Source: Isoperla grammatica (taxonomy: Eukaryota; Arthropoda; Insecta; Plecoptera; Perlodidae). From it: a stretch of 64,000 nt of DNA. The position numbers and the translations under genes were made by a program. Of this stretch, positions 10,511-23,240 are shown one piece after another (positions within the stretch are counted from its first letter, which is position 1; each line of letters opens with the position of its first letter). The notes under the pieces were generated by a model, which was not told the DNA's origin, made no database searches, and was given only the letters and a program-made list of their open reading frames with translations. The stretch covers positions 83,133,406 through 83,197,405 of the forward strand of contig OX246737.1 of assembly GCA_945910005.1 (NCBI GenBank). Direction: 5' to 3'.

Positions 10511-13455
10511 AAGATACTGACATAACATAATATTGTGTAGAACATGAGCTCCGCAGGCTAGATGGGCATACAGTGATAGATGCTGACATAACATTATATT
10601 GTGTAGAACATGAGCTCCGCAGGCTAGATGGGTATACAGTGATAGATGCTGACATAACATTATATTGTGTAGAACATGAGCTCCGCAGGCTAGATGGGCA
10701 TACAGTGATAGATGCTGACATAACATTATATTGTGTAGAACATGAGCTCCGCAGGCTAGATGGGCATACAGTGATAGATGCTGACATAACATTATATTGT
10801 GTAGAACATGAGCTCCGCAGGCTAGATGGGCATACAGTGATAGATGCTGACATAACATTATATTGTGTAGAACATGAGCTCCGCAGGCTAGATGGGCATA
10901 CAGTGATAGATGCTGACATAACATTATATTGTGTAGAACATGAGCTCCGCAGGCTAGATGGGCATACAGTGATAGATGCTGACATAACATTATATTGTGT
11001 AGAACATGAGCTCCACAGGCTAGATGGGCATACAGTGATAGATGCTGACATAACATTATATTGTGTAGAACATGAGCTCCGCAGGCTAATTGGGTATACA
11101 GTGATAGATGCTGACATAACATTATATTGTGTAGAACATGAGCTCCGCAGGCTAGATGGGCATACAGTGATAGATGCTGACATAACATTATATTGTGTAG
11201 AACATGAGCTCCGCAGGCTAGATGAGCATACAGTGATAGATGCTGACATAAAATCATATTGTGTAGAACATGAGCTCCGCAGGCTAGATGGACATATAGT
11301 GAAAGATGCTGACATAACATTATATTGTGTAGAACATGAGCTCCGCAGGCTAGATGGGCATACAGTGATAGATGCTGACATAACATCATATTGTGTAGAA
11401 CATGAGCTCCGCAGGCTAGATGGACATATAGTGATAGATGCTGACATAACATTATATTGTGTAGAACATGAGCTCCGCAGGCTAGATGGGCATACAGTGA
11501 TAGATGCTGACATAACATTATATTGTGTAGAACATGAGCTCCGCAGGCTAGATGGGCATACAGTGATAGATGCTGCCATAACATTATATTGTGTAGAACA
11601 TGAGCTCCGCAGGCTAGATGGGCATACAGTGATGGATGCTGACATTACATCATATTGTGTAGAACATGAGCTCCGCAGGCTAGATGAGCATACAGTGATA
11701 GATGCTGACATAACATTATATTGTGTAGAACATGAGCTCCGCAGGCTAGATGGGCATACAGTGATAGATGCTGACATAACATCATATTGTGTAGAACATG
11801 AGCTCCGCAGGCTAGATGGGCATACAGTGATAGATGCTGACATAACATCATATTGTGTAGAACATGAGCTCGGCAGGCTAGATGGGCATACAGTGATGGA
11901 TGCTGACATAACATTATATTGTGTAGAACATGAGCTCCGCAGGCTAGATGAGCATACAGTGATAGATGCTGACATAACATTATATTGTGTAGAACATGAG
12001 CTCCGCAGGCTAGATGGGCATACAGTGATAGATGCTGACATTACATCATATTGTGTAGAACCTGAGCTCCGCAAGCTAGATGGGCATACAGTGATAGATG
12101 CTGACATTACATCATATTGTGTAGAACATGAGCTCCGCAGGCTAGATAGGCATACAGTGATAGATGCTGACATAACATTATATTGTGTAGAACATGAGCT
12201 CCGCAGGCTAGATGGGCATACAGTGATAGATGCTGACATAACATTATATTGTGTAGAACATGAGCTCCGCAGGCTAGATGGGCATACAGTGATAGATGCT
12301 GACATTACATCATATTGTGTAGAACATGAGCTCCACAGGCTAGATGGGCATACAGTGATAGATGCTGACATAACATTATATTGTGTAGAACATGAGCTCC
12401 GCAGGCTAGATGGGCATACAGTGATAGATGCTGACATAACATTATATTGTGTAGAATATGAGCTCCGCAGGCTAGATGAGCATACAGTGATAGATGCTGA
12501 CATAACATTATATTGTGTAGAACATGAGCTCCGCAGGCTAGATGGGCATACAGTGATAGATGCTGACATAACATTATATTGTGTAGAACATGAGCTCCGC
12601 AGGCTAGATGGGCATCCAGTGATAGATGCTGACATTACATCATATTGTGTAGAACATGAGCTCGGCAGGCTAATTGGGTATACAGTGATAGATGCTGACA
12701 TAACATTATATTGTGTAGAACATGAGCTCCGCAGGCTAGATGGGTATACAGTGATAGATGCTGACATAACATTATATTGTGTAGAACATGAGCTCCGCAG
12801 GCTAGATGGGCATACAGTGATAGATGCTGACATTACATTATATTGTGTAGAACATGAGCTTCGCAGGCTAGATGGGCATACAGTGATAGATGCTGACATA
12901 ACATCATATTGTGTAGAACATGAGCTCCGCAGGCAAGATGGGCATACAGTGATAGATACTGACATAACATTTTATTGTGTAGAACATGAGCTCCGCAGGC
13001 TAGATGGGCATACAGTGATAGATGCTGACATAACATCATATTGTGTAGAACATGAGCTCCGCAGGCTAGATGGGCATACAGTGATAGATGCTGACATTAC
13101 ATCATAATGTGTAGAACATGAGCTCCGCAGGCTAGATGGGCATACAGTGATAGATGCTGACATTACATCATAATGTGTAGAACATGAGCTCCGCAGGCTA
13201 GATGGGCATACAGTGATAGATGCTGACATAACATTATATTGTGTAGAACATGAGCTCCGCAGGCTAGATGGGCATACAGTGATAGATGCTGACATAACAT
13301 TATTTTGTGTAGAACATGAGCTTCGCAGGCTAGATGGGCATACAGTGATAGATGCTGACTTAACATCATATTGTGTAGAACATGAGCTCCGCAGGCTAGA
13401 TGGGCATACAGTGATAGATGCTGACATAACATTTTATTATGTAGAACATGAGCTA
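10511..13455. repeat. 66 bp minisatellite, ~44 units
   Basis: Units of exactly 66 bp contain GATGCTGACATAACATTATA, TTGTGTAGAACATGAGC, TCCGCAGGCTAGATGGGC and ATACAGTGATA. Common alternative states are ACATTATAT versus ACATCATAT and ATAACA versus ATTACA. Because 66 is 22 codons, frames of 844 residues (plus, 10573-13107) and 946 residues (minus, 10125-12965) remain open at once. I treat both as artefacts: substitutions hit all codon positions and the array has no start, signal or flanking exon context. Confidence 0.97.
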
Positions 13456-14274
13456 TTCGGTGGTTTTCAAATGTTATCGTTAACAGACAAAACAATCACC
13501 GAATGAACTGTAATATTGGGTCTAAAAATTGTCATATTATTACTATTATTATTTATTTAATTATTCACTAACTCAAATCTATGAGATATTGATATTTCAG
13601 TTTTCTTAGTAGAGTGCACGATAGGTTATTGCCTAGTGAAATATATACAAAAAATATAGATTTTATGATACAAAAAAAGATGAGAAAAGTACGGTGAAAC
13701 GAAGTGAAAGCAATTCTCTCGTTTTGCTTGTGACTGTACCGAGCGAGCGAGCTTTGAGGGTGCGAACACATTGGTCACTCACACCCCAACGTATACACAT
13801 GTTCTTGTAACTCATTGATGTGGCAAGAGGGAGGAGAGATTAATATCCACTCCTTGTATATGTTAGCTGTGCTGGTTTCCTAACAGGTTAACAGGGTTAT
13901 GACGTCACGAGGTGATAATTAAGATGAAAGTTGTGCGTGGCGCCCGTGTCACAGCACACTTATCGGCGCCTTGCGGGAGACGCACACTCGGGCAGTTATC
14001 GAATGAATGAGCACAAAGCGGAGATAAGGGATAACAGACGCCATTGCACATGATCGCATCTGTTGTTAGAACATTCCACTTACCCAACTCTGAGACGCAG
14101 ATGAGTTTAGATTAAACTTGGTATAAATGTTATGAGTTTACCGGGACGTTTTGGCTAATTGTATTGCTAATGACGCAACGTTAGGTTTATTTAAAACAAT
14201 AGAGTATAATTTTATGATTGAATGGTACGCTACTAAGTTAATGTGAAGAATAAATCATGCAATTTATTTATTAC
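13456..14274. other. Unique gap with one perfect CRE palindrome
   Basis: No gene is recognised. TGACGTCA at 13900-13907 is a perfect cAMP-response-element palindrome. The GC-richer patch around 13930-14060 contains CGCCCGTGTC and CTCGGGCAGTT, but no open exon structure could be supported. Confidence 0.4.
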
Positions 14275-14771
14275 TTGGAAAACGCTCTGTATGACGCGTT
14301 GATAAGCGAGCGCGTCCATATCTACGAACTTTGTAGTGAAATGTTCTCAAAGCTTATAAAAACAACAATTAGCAACAATTCAAGAATGCGCATTGCAAAC
14401 TTTTTCCTAATTTTCATAGCTATTATCAACTATATACTTTCCGACATTGTTGAATGCAATTGCATTCATGCATTGTTGAGTGCAATGTGCGTTGCTAAGA
14501 ATTTTGTCGTCACGTTTTTAACACGGTCCGCCAACGTTACTAGCACTTATTGATAGCATTAGAAATGTTATTTCTGCCTTTATTACGTTTAAATTAGTAT
14601 ATTCGTGAACGGACGAAAATTTACTAAAATAAAGCCACCTTACATTTTGCTGTTACTGTGTTTCAGAAAAATATTTTCGAGTAACTTTTGTGTTACTTTG
14701 CCAATACTTATCTGCTAATACTTATGAGTTATGAACATGTTTGTGACCGGAAAAATCTTTACAAAAATATG
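14275..14771 (+). repeat. Dispersed ~710 bp repeat family, 3'-truncated copy D
   Basis: It begins TTGGAAAACGCTCTG and follows the family through AACAATTCAAGAATGCG and the GTGACCGGAAAAA region. Similarity stops after AATATGGCT at about 14771, so roughly the last 220 bp of the family, including the A-rich tract, are missing. Compared with 764-1473 it carries a small insertion around the GTTGAATGCAATTGCA segment. Confidence 0.85.
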
Positions 14772-14964
14772 GCTGTGTGTCGGGTGCTGGGAAATGACAG
14801 TTGTTCCTGGGTAAATCCGCGATCCTTGGCTGTGAAATCATTGTGGTCAGAGACCTGTGCCTGAGTGACTGTTTGTATTTGACCGAAGTATCTCACCGAC
14901 GACTTTTGGGTGGGAAACCAGCTGAGCTGCTGTGGTACCTCTTATCAGGAAGACCTATGCGTTT

Positions 14965-17262
14965 CCATGTGTGTGCCTCCATGTGTGTGTGCCTCCATGT
15001 GTGTGTGCCTCCATGTGTGTGTGCCTCCATGTGTGTGCCTCCATGTGTGTGTGCCTCCATGTGTGTGTGCCTCCATGTGTGTGTGCCTCCATGTGTGTGT
15101 GCCTCCATGTGTGTGTGCCTCCATGTGTGTGTGCCTCCATGCGTGTGTGCCTCCATGTGTGTTTGCCTCCATGTGTGTGTGCCTCCATGTGTGTGTGCCC
15201 CCAATGTGTGTGTGCCTCCATGTGAGTGTGCCTCCATGTGTGTATGCCTCCATGTGTGTGTGCCTCCATGTGTGTGTGCCTCTATGTGTGTGTGCCTCCA
15301 TGTGTGTGTGCCTCCATGTGTGTGTGCCTCCATGTGTGTGTGCCTCCATGTGTGTGTGCCTCCATGTGTGTGTGCCTCCATGTGTGTGTGCCTCCATGTG
15401 TGTGTGCCTCCATGTGTGTGTGCCTCCATGTGTGTGCCTCCATGTGTGTGTGCCTCTATGTGTGTGTGCCTCCATGTGTGTGTGCCTCCATGTGTGTGTG
15501 CCTCCATGTGTGTGTGCCTCCATGTGTGTGTGCCTCCATGTGTGTGTGCCTCCATGTGTGTGTGCCTCCATGTGTGTGTGCCTCCATGTGTGTATGCCTC
15601 CATGTGTGTGTGTGCCTCCATGTGTGTGTGCCTCCATGTGTGTGCCTCCATGTGTGTGTGCCTCCATGTGTGTGCCTCCATGTGTGTGTGCCTCCATGTG
15701 TGTGTGCCTCCATGTGTGTGTGCCTCCATGTGTGTGTGCCTCCATGTGTGTGTGCCTCCATGTGTGTGTGCCTCCATGTGTGTGTGTGCCTCCATGTGTG
15801 TGTGCCTCCATGTGTGTGCCTCCATGTGTGTGTGCCTCCATGTGTGGGTGCCTCCATGTGTGTGTGCCTCCATGTGCGTGTGCCTCCATGTGTGTGCCTC
15901 CATGTGTGTGTGCCTCCATGTGTGTGTGCCTCCATGTGTGTGTGCCTCCATGTGTGTGTGCCTCCATGTGTGTGTGCCTCCATGTGTGTGTGCCTCCATG
16001 TATGTGTGCCTCCATGTGTGTGCCTCCATGTGTGTGTGCCTCCATGTGTGTGTGCCTCCATGTGTGTGTGCCTCCATGTGTGTGTGCCTCCATGTGTGTG
16101 TGCCTCCATGTGTGTGTGCCTCCATGTGTGTGTGCCTCCATGTGTGTGTGCCTCCATGTGTGTGTGCCTCTATGTGTGTGTGCCTCCATGTGTGTGTGCC
16201 TCCATGTGTGTGTGCCTCCATGTGTGTGTGCCTCCATGTGTGTGTGCCTCCATGTGTGTGTGCCTCCATGTGTGTGTGCCTCCATGTGTGTGTGCCTCCA
16301 TGTGTGTGTGCCTCCATGTGTGTGTGCCTCCATGTGTGTGTGCCTTCATGTGTGTGTGCCTCCATGTGTGTGTGCCTCCATGTGTGTGTGCCTCCATGTG
16401 TGTGTGCCTCCATGTGTGTGTGCCTCCATGTGTGTGTGCCTCCATGTGTGTGTGCCTCCATGTGTGTGTGCCTCCATGTGTGTGTGCCTCCATGTGTGTG
16501 TGCCTCCATGTGTGTGTGTGCCTCCATGTGTGTGTGCCTCCATGTGTGTGTGCCGCCATGTGTGTGTGCCTCCATGTGTGTGTGTGTGTGTGCCTCCATG
16601 TGTGTGTGTGTGTGTGTGCCTCCATGTGTGTGTGCCTCCATGTGTGTGTGCCTCCATGTGTGTGTGTGTGTGTGTGCCTCCATGTGTGTGTGCCTCCATG
16701 TGTGTGCCTCCATGTGTGTGTGCCTCCATGTGTGTGTGCCTCCATGTGTGTGTGCCTCCATGTGTGTGTGCCTCCATGTGTGTGTGCCTCCATGTGTGTG
16801 TGCCTCCATGTGTGTGTGCCTCCATGTGTGTGTGCCTCCATGTGTGTGTGCCTCCATGTGTGTGTGCCTCTATGTGTGTGTGCCTCCATGTGTGTGTGCC
16901 TCCATGTGTGTGTGCCTCCATGTGTGTGTGCCTCCATGTGTGTGTGCCTCCATGTGTGTGTGCCTCCATGTGTGTGTGCCTCCATGTGTGTGTGCCTCCA
17001 TGTGTGTGTGCCTCCATGTGTGTGCCTCCATGTGTGTGCCTCCATGTGTGTGTGCCTCCATGTGTGTGCCTCCATGTGTGTGCCTCCATGTGTGTTTGCC
17101 TCCATGTGTGTGTGCCTCCATGTGTGTGTGCCTCCATGTGTGTGTGCCTCCATATGTGTGTGCCTCCATGTGTGTGTGCCTCCATGTGTGTGTGCCTCCA
17201 TGTGTGTGTGCCTCCATGTGTGTGTGCCTCCATGTGTGTGTGCCTCCATGTGTGTGTGCCTC
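14965..17262. repeat. 16 bp minisatellite, ~140 units, TG-rich
   Basis: About 2.3 kb of CATGTGTGTGTGCCTC units, with scattered 14 bp units lacking one TG and a few with extra TG (16570-16680). Since 48 bp equals 16 codons, every frame on both strands can stay open (frames up to 829 residues, cysteine-rich on plus and HTHGG-type on minus). The alternating purine-pyrimidine runs are the kind that can adopt left-handed DNA. There is no evidence of coding. Confidence 0.97.
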
Positions 17263-18077
17263 CGCGGCTGTTGCTTGTATCATTTGTTGATTTGAGTTAA
17301 CGCATTCCACGCGGTTAGGACGGCCTAACCGTAACAATATTCTGCAATTTTCTTAGAACTCAGAAACTCAAATTGAAGTAGATAAACTTAACAAAATGTT
17401 TATCTCTAAAGGTGATTAATATATATGCTTTCATCTTGGTTTATTTTTAAGATAATCCATCTCAAGCTCCAGATAATCAGAAAGACGAAAAATTGAACAA
17501 ATAATTACAGTTCATTTTGGCAAACTACTTCAAACAACAAAACCTCTACAAAGAGTCTATCACTTTACTGACAGATTCACACTTTGTCGCATAGTTTAAG
17601 GGTCTCTTTTCTGTTTGAAAGGAGTAACTTACTTTTAGAGATACGAGTCTGTCAGCATTATATCTCAATTTAATCCAAATGTGTTCATCTTCATTTTTGA
17701 TACGCGAACTAGCCGCGATCTTTTGTCAGCACCGCAAACCTTTCTCACTTTGTTACATGCATATTGAATTCCGTGCTATCAATAATACTTATATACAAAC
17801 CGGAAATATTCTAGAAATTGAGAACTTATTTATTTCTGAGTATGATTCCACGCTGGTAAATAGCGGAATGATATTGTGTTATAGAGTATAATACTAAAGC
17901 AAAATTTCCAGCGTTTTGTTCTTCGTGAAACATTATGCATTTTAAATTTATCCGCTTAAAAACGAAAAATTAATTTGTTACTAATGTGGGTTCATGAAGC
18001 ATTTAATATGTTCTGACAGTGGTAAACTGATTTCAAATATATTATGAATCATTCACGCATTATTTTGAGCACTCACA
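17263..18077. other. AT-rich unique gap
   Basis: Nothing is recognised. A 70-residue plus-strand frame at 17679-17891 has no motif and no repeat origin that I can see; I would not call it a gene on this evidence. Confidence 0.4.
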
Positions 18078-18998
18078 AGCGCTCTTCGACTGGCTAACAA
18101 CCGGTTGCTAACTGTGTTAACTGGTTGTTAGCCAGTCGAAGATAGCGCTCTTCGACTGGCTAACAACCGGTTGCTAACTGTGTTAACTGGTTGTTAGCCA
18201 GTCGAGGAAAGTGCTCTCGACTGGCTAACAACCGGTTGCTAACTGTGTTAACTGGTTGTTAGCCAGTCGAGGAAAGTGCTCTCGACTGGCTAACAACCGG
18301 TTGTTAACTGGTTGTTAACTCTGTTTACTGGTTGTTAGCCAGTCGAAGATAGCGCTCTCGACTGGCTAACAACCGGTTGTTAACTGTGTTAACTGGTTGT
18401 TAGCCAGTCGAAGAGAGCGCTCTCGACTGGCTACCAACCGGTTGTTAACTGTGTTAACGGGTTGTTAGCCAGTCGAAGACAGCGCTCTCGACTGGCTACC
18501 AACCGGTTGTTAACTGTGTTAACGGGTTGTTAGCCAGTCGAAGACAGCGCTCTCGACTGGCTACCAACCAGTTGTTAACTGTGTAAACTGGTTGTTAGCC
18601 AGCCGAAGACAGCGCTCTCGACTGGCTACCAACCAATTGTTAACTGTGTTAACGGGTTGTTAGCCAGCCGAAGACAGCGCTCTCGACTGGCTACCAACCG
18701 GTTGTTAACTGTGTTAACTGGTTGTTAGCCAGCCGAAGACAGCGCTCTCGACTGGCTACCAACCGGTTGTTAACTGTGTTAACTGGTTGTTAGCCAGCCG
18801 AAGACAGCGCTCTCTGGCTACCAACCAATTGTTAACTGTGTTAACGGGTTGTTAGCCAGCCGAAGACAGCGCTCTCGACTGGCTACCAACCGGTTGTTAA
18901 CTGTGTTAACTGGTTGTTAGCCAGCCGAAGACAGCGCTCTCGACTGGCTTCCAACCGGTTGTTAACTGTGTTAACTGGTTGTTAGCCAGCCGAAGAGC
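18078..18998. repeat. Tandem array of ~14 self-complementary (hairpin) units, ~65 bp each
   Basis: Each ~65 bp unit is itself an inverted repeat. The left arm carries CTCGACTGGCTAACAACCGG and the right arm CTGGTTGTTAGCCAGTCGA, around a GTTAACTGTGTTAAC-like centre. Some units also pair at their outer GCGCT ends. Units 1-7 end GCCAGTCGA; units 8-14 carry GCCAGCCGA, breaking the outer pair. Most left arms hold the palindrome AACCGGTT, the binding consensus of Grainyhead/CP2 factors, but that may be coincidental. A transcript of either strand would fold into a series of stem-loops. Confidence 0.95.
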
Positions 18999-19264
18999 GG
19001 TGATAATGCTGGAAATATTGTGTTATTTTTAATTGGGACAAGTCTGACTTCTTGTTTTAATAAACGCAGACTTGTTATCGTATATTGGTGAAAATGGTAG
19101 TAAACACATTTTTAGCGCAGACAAAATTTTCAGTAGATGGGGATCAACCTGTAAAAAATCCGTTTTATGGATTTCAACTTACCCGGTACTTCCACAAAAT
19201 GTTGACATTGTCCTAAGATGTTAAAATAGGGCGACTAGTTTCAGAATAATTCAACTGTAGCGCC

Positions 19265-20304
19265 GCTGTGAGTTAATAAGCCTATTTAAAGGCTACCCGG
19301 CACCTCCACCAACTGTAGCGGCGCCGTGATATAAGCTACCCGGCACCTCCACCAACTGTAGCGCCGCCGGGATATAATCTACCCGGCACCTCCACCAAAT
19401 GTAGCGCCGCCGTGATATATAAGCTACCCGGCACCTCCACCAACTGTAGCGGCGCCGTGATATAAGCTACCCGGCACCTCCACCAACTGTAGCGCCGCCG
19501 TGATATAAGCTACCCGGCACTTCCACCAAATGTAGCGCCGCCGTGATATAAGCTACCCGGCACTTCCACCAAATGTAGCGCCGCCGTGATTTAAGCTACC
19601 CGGCACTTCCACCAAATGTAGCGCCGCCGTGATATAAGCTACCCGGCACTTCCACCAAATGTAGCGCCGCCGTGATATAAGCTACCCGGCACTTCCACCA
19701 AATGTAGCGCCGCCGTGATTTAAGCTACCCGGCACTTCCACCAAATGTAGCACCGCCGTGATATAAGCTACACGGCACCTCCACCAAATGTAGCGCCGCC
19801 GTGATATAAGCTACCCGGCACTTCCACCAAATGTAGCGCCGCCGTGATATAAGCTACCCGGCACTTCCATCAAATGTAGCGCCGCCGTGATATAAGCTAC
19901 CCGGCACCTCCACCAACTGTAGCGCCGCCGTGATATAAGCTACCCGGCACCTCCACCAACTGTAGCGGCGCCGTGATATAAGCTACCCGGCACCTCCACC
20001 AACTGTAGCGCCGCCGTGATATAAGCTACCCGGCACCTCCACCAACTGTAGCGGCGCCGTGATATAAGCTACCCGGCACCTCCACCAACTGTAGCGCCGC
20101 CGTGATATAAGCTACCCGGCACTTCCACCAAATGTAGCGGCGCCGTGATATAAGCTACCCGGCACTTCCACCAAATGTAGCGCCGCCGTGATATAAGCTA
20201 CCCGGCACTTCCACCAAATGTAGCGCCGCCGTGATATAAGCTACCCGGCACCTCCACCAACTGTAGCGCCGCCGTGATATAAGCTACCCGGCACTTCCAC
20301 CAAA
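19265..20304. repeat. 43 bp minisatellite, ~24 units
   Basis: Units contain GTAGCGCCGCCGTGATATAA and GCTACCCGGCACTTCCACC. Two interspersed states are clear: CACCTCCACCAACTG and CACTTCCACCAAATG, along with GCGGCGCCG versus GCGCCGCCG. The first unit (from about 19258) is longer, with GAGTTAATAAGCCTATTTAA in place of the short middle, and looks like an ancestral form before a deletion. A single-copy GACAGCGCCGCCGTGACG at about 21131-21148 shares the core. Confidence 0.96.
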
Positions 20305-21604
20305 TCCGATGCTGTTTTATGTTAGTGAAAATAACCGTGAGTTAAATCCTGAAAATTGTCTCCAAAATTAAGATTTACAAGAAATGTTTATTCTTATCAT
20401 AGCAAATGCATACTACAAATATTTCTAAAGACATTTAAGGGGTAAGTAGAAGCTTTTTATTTTCTGGAGGGGAGAAGAACCGTGGAGAAATGTGACCCGT
20501 AGGGCGAATTAGCGACCCTGGACGCCATTATAGACTTGGTGTCACTAAAACCGTGATTAAATGATTTTACGATGCCATATTGCTACACCAGTACGTATTA
20601 AAATATTGAATCGTTTGCTTGTTTGTTAAAGGGCAGGGTGTACTTCCCTTATATCGATTTCTCCTACATGTTCAACAGATTCAGTTATAGTTAAACAAAT
20701 TCTTTTAAGTGATGGTTGTCTAGAAGTTCTGTAGATGATTTTACTATATTCTGATTCCGACGTTATTTACATGTAAGGTGTGATAAGCAAAACCCAATAA
20801 TTATTGATCTGTCAAAGATGGTAGTAGAGTAAAAAGGTATTTTACTGGATTAAAATTTCTGTTTATCATTTCAGGTACACAATACTTTCAGTGTTTGTGG
20901 TTAAAATAACATATTTGTGGTCAATTAGAATACCTATAACTTCTGCTGTATTGTCACGTGGCTTTTAAGTTCATCAAAACGCCGCTAGGAGACGAAGTTT
21001 TTCATATAACCAAGCTTGAACCTAGCGATGAATGGAAGGATGGACTATCCATGTTAACCATGCGCGCATTTGGCCGCTCGTCCACTGCTCACTCTCTCAA
21101 TCTCTCGGTCGTAGGAGGAACTAAAGCACCGACAGCGCCGCCGTGACGCACAGAAGCTTCGCGATTTATTCGCTAGGTTGCGTGTAACCACTTGTTGGCG
21201 CGATCGTCGGTAAACGTAAATCCTACACCAACCAGTGTACAGCGTCGGCGTGTCTCTTGGTAAACGCAACACTGACCACAAGTTCATTGCAGTGGTTGAT
21301 GGTGATTATATAAAGAAGTTTCAATGACAAAAACAGTATTCATGTACTAACATAACCTAAACTTACAAAATTAATTTTGCCAGTAACATCAAATATTGAC
21401 ATTTCCATCGCTATTGCAAACATCACAATGAATAATAACATTCCTGAACGTTTTTCTAAAAATTAATTTCGTATATTTATTTGCATTACTAAAAGGTCTT
21501 ACTGAAACGCAATTAATCAAGCAACTTATAATAATGTATTAACGTTAAGCATGCATTTTAGAAATTAAATCGACATGAATAAGTTTAAATGTACGAACGA
21601 CGAG

Positions 21605-21643
<39 letters not shown>

Positions 21644-22177
21644 TATATATATATATATATATAAATATGTATATGTATATTATTTTGCAAAAACGTGATA
21701 TTAAAAAGAAGTAATACCAAAATATTAAAATATGTAACAAATATAAACTTTTGAAAATACACAATTTTACTGGTGTTTGTAGGTACACAGTCCATTTTCT
21801 GTATATACTTGCATAATGTTAAACCAGAAATGACTGAGGTAACGTATGGGGATTAGGGTAAAGGCATTACTTATATTAATTAATGAACGATTTATTTGAC
21901 ATATTCTTCGTTAAAATTATTAATATTATTTTAACCGTTTAGTACAAAAAGCACAACGTGTGGTACCTGTTTGTTGGTACTGAATAACAATACTTTGCAA
22001 AACGCATAAGTTGTATTAATATGTATTGCTCCCGACATGTGAATGAAGCCCTCAATTCAAAAGGCAAAATGTTTAATCTTGTTTCACTGCTTTATTATTA
22101 AGCATAAGTATTCGTCGCATGTTGTATAAAATCTACACATAAAGTTGCGCTATACATCTAGAGATCGTATGAGTGTA
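20305..22177. other. Unique gap with AT microsatellite and one GC-rich patch
   Basis: (AT)n lies at about 21606-21663. A GC-rich patch at about 21060-21290, including GACAGCGCCGCCGTGACG and GTTGGCGCGATCGTCGG, stands out from AT-rich surroundings. It could be a promoter or untranslated exon, but there is no frame or splice signal I trust. The 62-residue plus-strand frame at 20958-21146 has no recognisable domain. Confidence 0.4.
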
Positions 22178-23240
22178 AATAGTTGTGCCGACGTTTGTAG
22201 ATAGCGGCACGGGCAACCCTAAGTTGTGCCGACGTTTGTAGATAGCGGCACGGGCAACCCTTAGTTGTGCCGACGTTTGTAGATAGCGGCACGGGCAACC
22301 CTTAGTTGTGCCGACGTTTGTAGATAGCGGCACGGGCAACCCTTAGTTGTGCCGACGTTTGTAGATAGCGGCACGGGCAACCCTTAGTTGTGCCGACGTT
22401 TGTAGATAGCGGCACGGGCAACCCTTAGTTGTGCCGACGTTTGTAGATAGCGGCACGGGCAACCCTTAGTTGTACCGACGTTTGTAGATAGCGGCACGGG
22501 CAACCCTTCTACGTTTGTAGATAGCGGCACGGGCAACCCTTAGTTGTGCCGACGTTTGTAGATAGCGGCACGGGCAACCCTTCTACGTTTGTAGATAGCG
22601 GCACGGGCAACCCTTAGTTGTGCCGACGTTTGTAGATAGCGGCACGGGCAACCCTTAGTTGTGCCGACGTTTGTAGATAGCGGCACGGGCAACCCTTAGT
22701 TGTGCCGACGTTTGTAGATAGCGGCACGGGCAACCCTTAGTTGTGCCGACGTTTGTAGATAGCGGCACGGGCAACCCTTAGTTGTGCCGACGTTTGTAGA
22801 TAGCGGCACGGGCAACCCTAAGTTGTGCCGACGTTTGTAGATAGCGGCACGGGCAACCCTTCTACGTTTGTAGATAGCGGCACGGGCAACCCTTAGTTGT
22901 GCCGACGTTTGTAGATAGCGGCACGGGCAACCCTTCTACGTTTGTAGATAGCGGCACGGGCAACCCTAAGTTGTGCCGACGTTTGTAGATAGCGGCACGG
23001 GCAACCCTAAGTTGTGCCGACGTTTGTAGATAGCGGCACGGGCAACCCTTCTACGTTTGTAGATAGCGGCCGGGCAACCCTTAGTTGTGCCGACGTTTGT
23101 AGATAGCGGCACGGGCAACCCTTAGTTGTGCCGACGTTTGTAGATAGCGGCACGGGCAACCCTTCTACGTTTGTAGATAGTGGCACGGGCAACCCTTAGT
23201 TGTGCCGACGTTTGTAGATAGCGGCACGGGCAATATATAG
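22178..23240. repeat. 42 bp minisatellite with interspersed 33 bp short units
   Basis: Full units contain GTTGTGCCGACGTTTGTAG and ATAGCGGCACGGGCAACCC. At several places (for example about 22507, 22581, 22858, 22936, 23048 and 23161) a shorter unit lacks the GTTGTGCCG part and reads CCCTTCTACGTTTGTAG. The short form shares TTCT with the adjoining 79 bp array, suggesting exchange between the two. Confidence 0.96.

Noticed and set aside
10125..13107. Very long open frames (844 residues plus, 946 minus) suggesting a repetitive protein
   Set aside because: Period of 66 bp is divisible by three, so any stop-free unit opens the frame on both strands at once; the variants do not favour silent positions.
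14801..17300. Cysteine-rich or His/Thr-rich repeat proteins of up to 829 residues
   Set aside because: All frames are open because the 16 bp unit contains no stop in any frame; it is simple-sequence DNA.
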